Assembly (NCBI RefSeq): GCF_030065885.1
Contig: NZ_JASJCS010000063.1
Location: 1-35,135, forward strand
DNA length: 35,135 bases
Direction: 5' to 3'
DNA from: Ilumatobacter sp.
GTDB taxonomy: Bacteria > Actinomycetota > Acidimicrobiia > Acidimicrobiales > Ilumatobacteraceae
Within the stretch, counting starts at the first letter, position 1. The number at the start of each line of letters is the position of its first letter. Positions 32,972-35,135 of the stretch are shown in pieces. The notes under the pieces are model-generated. The model saw nothing but the letters and a program-made list of their open reading frames with translations. It was not told the DNA's origin and did no database searches. A program made the position numbers and the translations under genes.

Positions 32972-33889
32972 TCATCGTTCGGCGGCCGTGGCCAGCGGGG
33001 CCGCCGGGGCGGGGGCGTGATCGGCCACCGGTCGAGTCGTTGCGAGCAGCACGTGGGTCGTCACCAACATCACCGCCGTGGCACCGGCGACGTGGAGGCC
33101 GACGAGCAGCTCGGGCACGCCGTTGAAGTACTGCACGTAACCGAGCGCCGCCTGGAGCACCCCGACGAAGATCCACGTCGAGAGTGGGTTGACGAGCGCG
33201 TCGCGGTCGTCCGCCGCCGTCCGGATGCGCCAGGCGATCAGCAGCGCGACACCGATCGTGATCATCACGGTCGCCCCGTGCAGGCGGGCGACGGTCGGGA
33301 TCGCGATGTCGAGCCGTTCGGCCTCCTCGTCGCCGGCGTGCGGACCGGCCCCGGTGACGAGCGTGCCGGTGAACACGGCGAGCGACGTCAACACGAACAA
33401 CGCCAGGACCAACCGCTTCGCCGGTTCGCTGACGGCCGGTGCCCTGGGTACGTCGTCGGGCTCGCCGGCTCGCCGCACCAGCGTGGCGGCGGCGACGATC
33501 AGCGCCATCGAGAGCAGCAGGTGGCCCTGCACGGCGATCGGGTGGAGGTCGACCAGCACCGAGATGCCGCCGAGCACGGCGTTGGCGATCACGCCGACGA
33601 CGAGCCAGGCCGAGAGCACGGTCAGGTCCCGGCGCCGGGGGCGGCGGACCAGCGACCCGAGCACGGCGGCGATGACGGCGATGCCGACGACGCCGGTGAA
33701 GAACCGGTTGATCTGCTCGATCGCGGCGTGCTTGGAGGAGACGTCGATCAGCCGCTCGCTCGAGCAGTTCGGCCAGTCGTCGCATCCGAGCCCGCTGTTG
33801 GTCAGCCGGACGGCCGCGCCGGTGACGATGATGACCGCCAGCGCGACGAGGGCCCCGATCGTGACCTGGCGATAGCGAGCGGGCGACAT
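32972..33889 (-). CDS. ctaA: Heme A synthase (CtaA/COX15 family)
   Basis: Oxidises heme O to heme A for cytochrome aa3 oxidase. 305 residues, about eight membrane helices. RLTNSGLGCDDWPNC holds the C-x5-C pair of the first external loop. IEQINRFFTG keeps the conserved glutamate, with asparagine where Bacillus-type enzymes have a heme-ligand histidine. Histidines in PIAVQGHLLLSM, TVARLHGATVMI and VGLHVAGATAVM are likely heme ligands. ATG 33887-33889 follows a TAGGCT box 10 bases upstream. No ctaB or cox genes are in the window. Confidence 0.92.
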   Translation of the reverse strand: MSPARYRQVTIGALVALAVIIVTGAAVRLTNSGLGCDDWPNCSSERLIDVSSKHAAIEQINRFFTGVVGIAVIAAVLGSLVRRPRRRDLTVLSAWLVVGVIANAVLGGISVLVDLHPIAVQGHLLLSMALIVAAATLVRRAGEPDDVPRAPAVSEPAKRLVLALFVLTSLAVFTGTLVTGAGPHAGDEEAERLDIAIPTVARLHGATVMITIGVALLIAWRIRTAADDRDALVNPLSTWIFVGVLQAALGYVQYFNGVPELLVGLHVAGATAVMLVTTHVLLATTRPVADHAPAPAAPLATAAER

Positions 33890-33899
33890 GGCAGCTGTC

Positions 33900-33905
33900 A
33901 GCCTA
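33900..33905 (-). promoter_or_regulatory. -10 box (TAGGCT) of ctaA
   Basis: TAGGCT on the minus strand, 10 bases before ATG 33889, in the 37-bp gap after the methyltransferase gene. Confidence 0.4.
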
Positions 33906-33926
33906 CGCCGCACGACCGCCCGAGTG

Positions 33927-35006
33927 TCAGGGCCTGATCTCGTAGAAGGCGTTGACTGCGTGGTCGACCGGCAGGCGTTCGAACCTCGTGAAGCCGGCGG
34001 CCCTCGCCATCTCCTCGGCCTTCGAGGCGGGGAGGCCCAGCGTGCCCAACCCGGCGCCGCCCGGCTCGGACATCGCCGACGACATGCAGCTCAGCACGCT
34101 GACGCCGTACAGGAGCGACGCCATCGGGTTGGCCTCCATGTTGCCGGCGAGGTCGTCGGCGGCGTCGATGTCGACGAGCAGCCAGTGTCCGTCGTCGTGG
34201 AGCGAGAGCCGGATCGCATCGATCGTGTCCTGCGGGTGTGACATGTCGTGGATGCAGTCGAACGTGGTGATCACGTCGAACGAGCCGTCCCGCGGCAGCC
34301 GTTCGTCGCGCGGGTCGATGAACCTGGCGTTCGGGAGCGGCGACGAGGCCAGCTTGGCCCGGGCCCGGTCGAGCGCGTGCCGGCTGATGTCGTAGCCGAC
34401 GAACTCGCTGTTCGGGAACGCCTCGGCCATCATCATCACTGCGCTGCCGGCGCCGCAACCGACGTCGGCGAGCCGGGCACCGTTCTGGAGCAGGTCGACG
34501 ACGCCGTCCATCGCCGGCAGCACGGTGCGCAGCAGGTTGGCGTTGTTCCACGGCTCGAAGCTGCGCTCGATGCCCTCCGCCCCCTGCGCGCCGTGGCTGT
34601 CGTAGTCGTGACCGAGCCCCGTCTCGAAGCTCTCGGGCATGCGCTCGAGTGACTGCATCGTGGCGGGGAGGCGGTGGAACATGCCCATCCCGAAGGCCGG
34701 GTGGTCGGGTGTCGCCAGCACCGCCTTCGCCTCACGCGACATCGAGAAGCGGTCGTCGCCGTCGGCGACGTCGTGGTCGAGCAGCCGTGCGGCGGCCTGG
34801 TTGTGGAGCCACTCGCGCACCCACCGCTCGTGGAGGTCGGTGGCGACGGCGAGCTCGACGCTGGTCATCGGCTGATCCGCGTCGGCCAGGGCTCGGTAGA
34901 GGCCGAGCCGGTCGCCGAGGTGGATCATCCCGGCCGTCATGGCCCCCTCGAGCTTGCCGAACACCTGGGCGCTGAACAGTCGGAGTCGGTCGTGGCCGTC
35001 GCTCAT
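33927..35006 (-). CDS. Class I SAM-dependent methyltransferase with N-terminal winged-helix domain
   Basis: 359 residues, full length. The N-terminal ~100 residues (GKLEGAMTAGMIHLGDRLG, then SVELAVATDLHERWVREWL) form a dimerisation/winged-helix domain as in O-methyltransferases. The SAM domain has motif I RLADVGCGAGSAVMMMAEA, the acidic residue in FVGYDISRHALDRA, and FDVITTFDCIHDMSHPQDTI as motif IV. The substrate is unknown. ATG 35004-35006 is preceded by a TACGTT box 6 bases upstream. Codons about 13-44 recur in inverted orientation at the right edge of the window. Confidence 0.88.
   Translation of the reverse strand: MSDGHDRLRLFSAQVFGKLEGAMTAGMIHLGDRLGLYRALADADQPMTSVELAVATDLHERWVREWLHNQAAARLLDHDVADGDDRFSMSREAKAVLATPDHPAFGMGMFHRLPATMQSLERMPESFETGLGHDYDSHGAQGAEGIERSFEPWNNANLLRTVLPAMDGVVDLLQNGARLADVGCGAGSAVMMMAEAFPNSEFVGYDISRHALDRARAKLASSPLPNARFIDPRDERLPRDGSFDVITTFDCIHDMSHPQDTIDAIRLSLHDDGHWLLVDIDAADDLAGNMEANPMASLLYGVSVLSCMSSAMSEPGGAGLGTLGLPASKAEEMARAAGFTRFERLPVDHAVNAFYEIRP
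34874..34970 (+). repeat. Left arm of a perfect 97-bp inverted repeat
   Basis: Inside the methyltransferase gene. Its reverse complement matches 35039-35135 at every base. The arms are separated by 68 bp. Confidence 0.97.
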
Positions 35007-35012
35007 GGGCCG

Positions 35013-35018
35013 AACGTA
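35013..35018 (-). promoter_or_regulatory. -10 box (TACGTT) of the terminal methyltransferase gene
   Basis: TACGTT on the minus strand, 6 bases before ATG 35006; it lies in the spacer of the terminal inverted repeat. Confidence 0.45.
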
Positions 35019-35038
35019 ACCGAGCCGATCGTGTCGGT

Positions 35039-35135
35039 GCCCAGGTGTTCGGCAAGCTCGAGGGGGCCATGACGGCCGGGATGATCCACCTCGGCGACCG
35101 GCTCGGCCTCTACCGAGCCCTGGCCGACGCGGATC
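35039..35135 (+). repeat. Right arm of a perfect 97-bp inverted repeat, ending at the window edge
   Basis: Reads on the plus strand as methyltransferase codons (AQVFGKLEGAMTAGMIHLGD onward), beginning abruptly at GCCCAGGTG. There is no start codon in frame upstream and the first 12 residues of the gene are missing. This looks more like a fold-back copy than a second gene. Confidence 0.95.

Noticed and set aside
35039-35135. Start of a second, divergent methyltransferase gene
   Set aside because: It lacks the first residues and any in-frame start codon, and is base-for-base identical to the gene beside it.

Overview
The window is GC-rich (about 70% by eye), densely packed bacterial DNA. Gene content and order point to an actinobacterium. 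The alaS-ruvX-mltG-aroE-aroC-aroB-aroQ-pepP/Q-efp-nusB string, a GuaB1-type IMPDH-family protein, DUF3151, and frequent GTG starts with 1- or 4-base stop/start overlaps all fit. The style recalls Acidimicrobiia such as Ilumatobacter, but that placement is an inference and no rRNA or tRNA gene is present to test it. The window ends in a perfect 97-bp inverted copy of its own sequence, so the right end may be a contig end with a fold-back artefact.

Layout. Positions 1-12313 are all on the minus strand: a DUF2079 membrane protein cut by the left edge, then (in transcription order) alaS-ruvX-mltG-aroE, aroC-aroB-GNAT and aroQ-pepQ-efp-nusB. Four shikimate-pathway enzymes are here, but aroK, usually between aroC and aroB in actinobacteria, is missing. 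Positions 12314-13452 form a messy stretch with a frameshifted membrane-anchored protein and no other convincing gene. Positions 13614-17134 hold a SAM methyltransferase (+), selD (-) and an Asp-box repeat membrane protein (-). selD carries an in-frame UGA at the catalytic position, so it is a selenoprotein that simple ORF calling truncates.

Positions 17211-19436 hold a cysteine-cluster protein (+), a small charged protein (-), an orphan ParA-like ATPase (+) and a 320-bp degenerate tandem repeat between convergent parA and rnd. Positions 19437-25859 hold rnd, a rhodanese, mobA and DUF3151 (-), a small membrane protein and an MFS transporter (+), then an alpha/beta hydrolase and pyruvate kinase (-). 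Positions 25881-33889 hold a histidine phosphatase and an M18 aminopeptidase (+), guaB1-cmk-plsC (-), a hydrolase and Sua5 (+), then a J-domain protein and ctaA (-). A methyltransferase (-) closes the window.

Working together: the central genes cover aromatic amino-acid precursor synthesis, tRNA charging and modification (AlaRS, Sua5), translation (EF-P), rRNA antitermination (NusB), cell-wall glycan termination (MltG), purine salvage (GuaB1), heme A synthesis and molybdenum cofactor maturation. A recurring signal is a TANNNT -10 box only 6-10 bases before the start codon at about fourteen genes. This implies widespread leaderless transcription and fixes several start codons.
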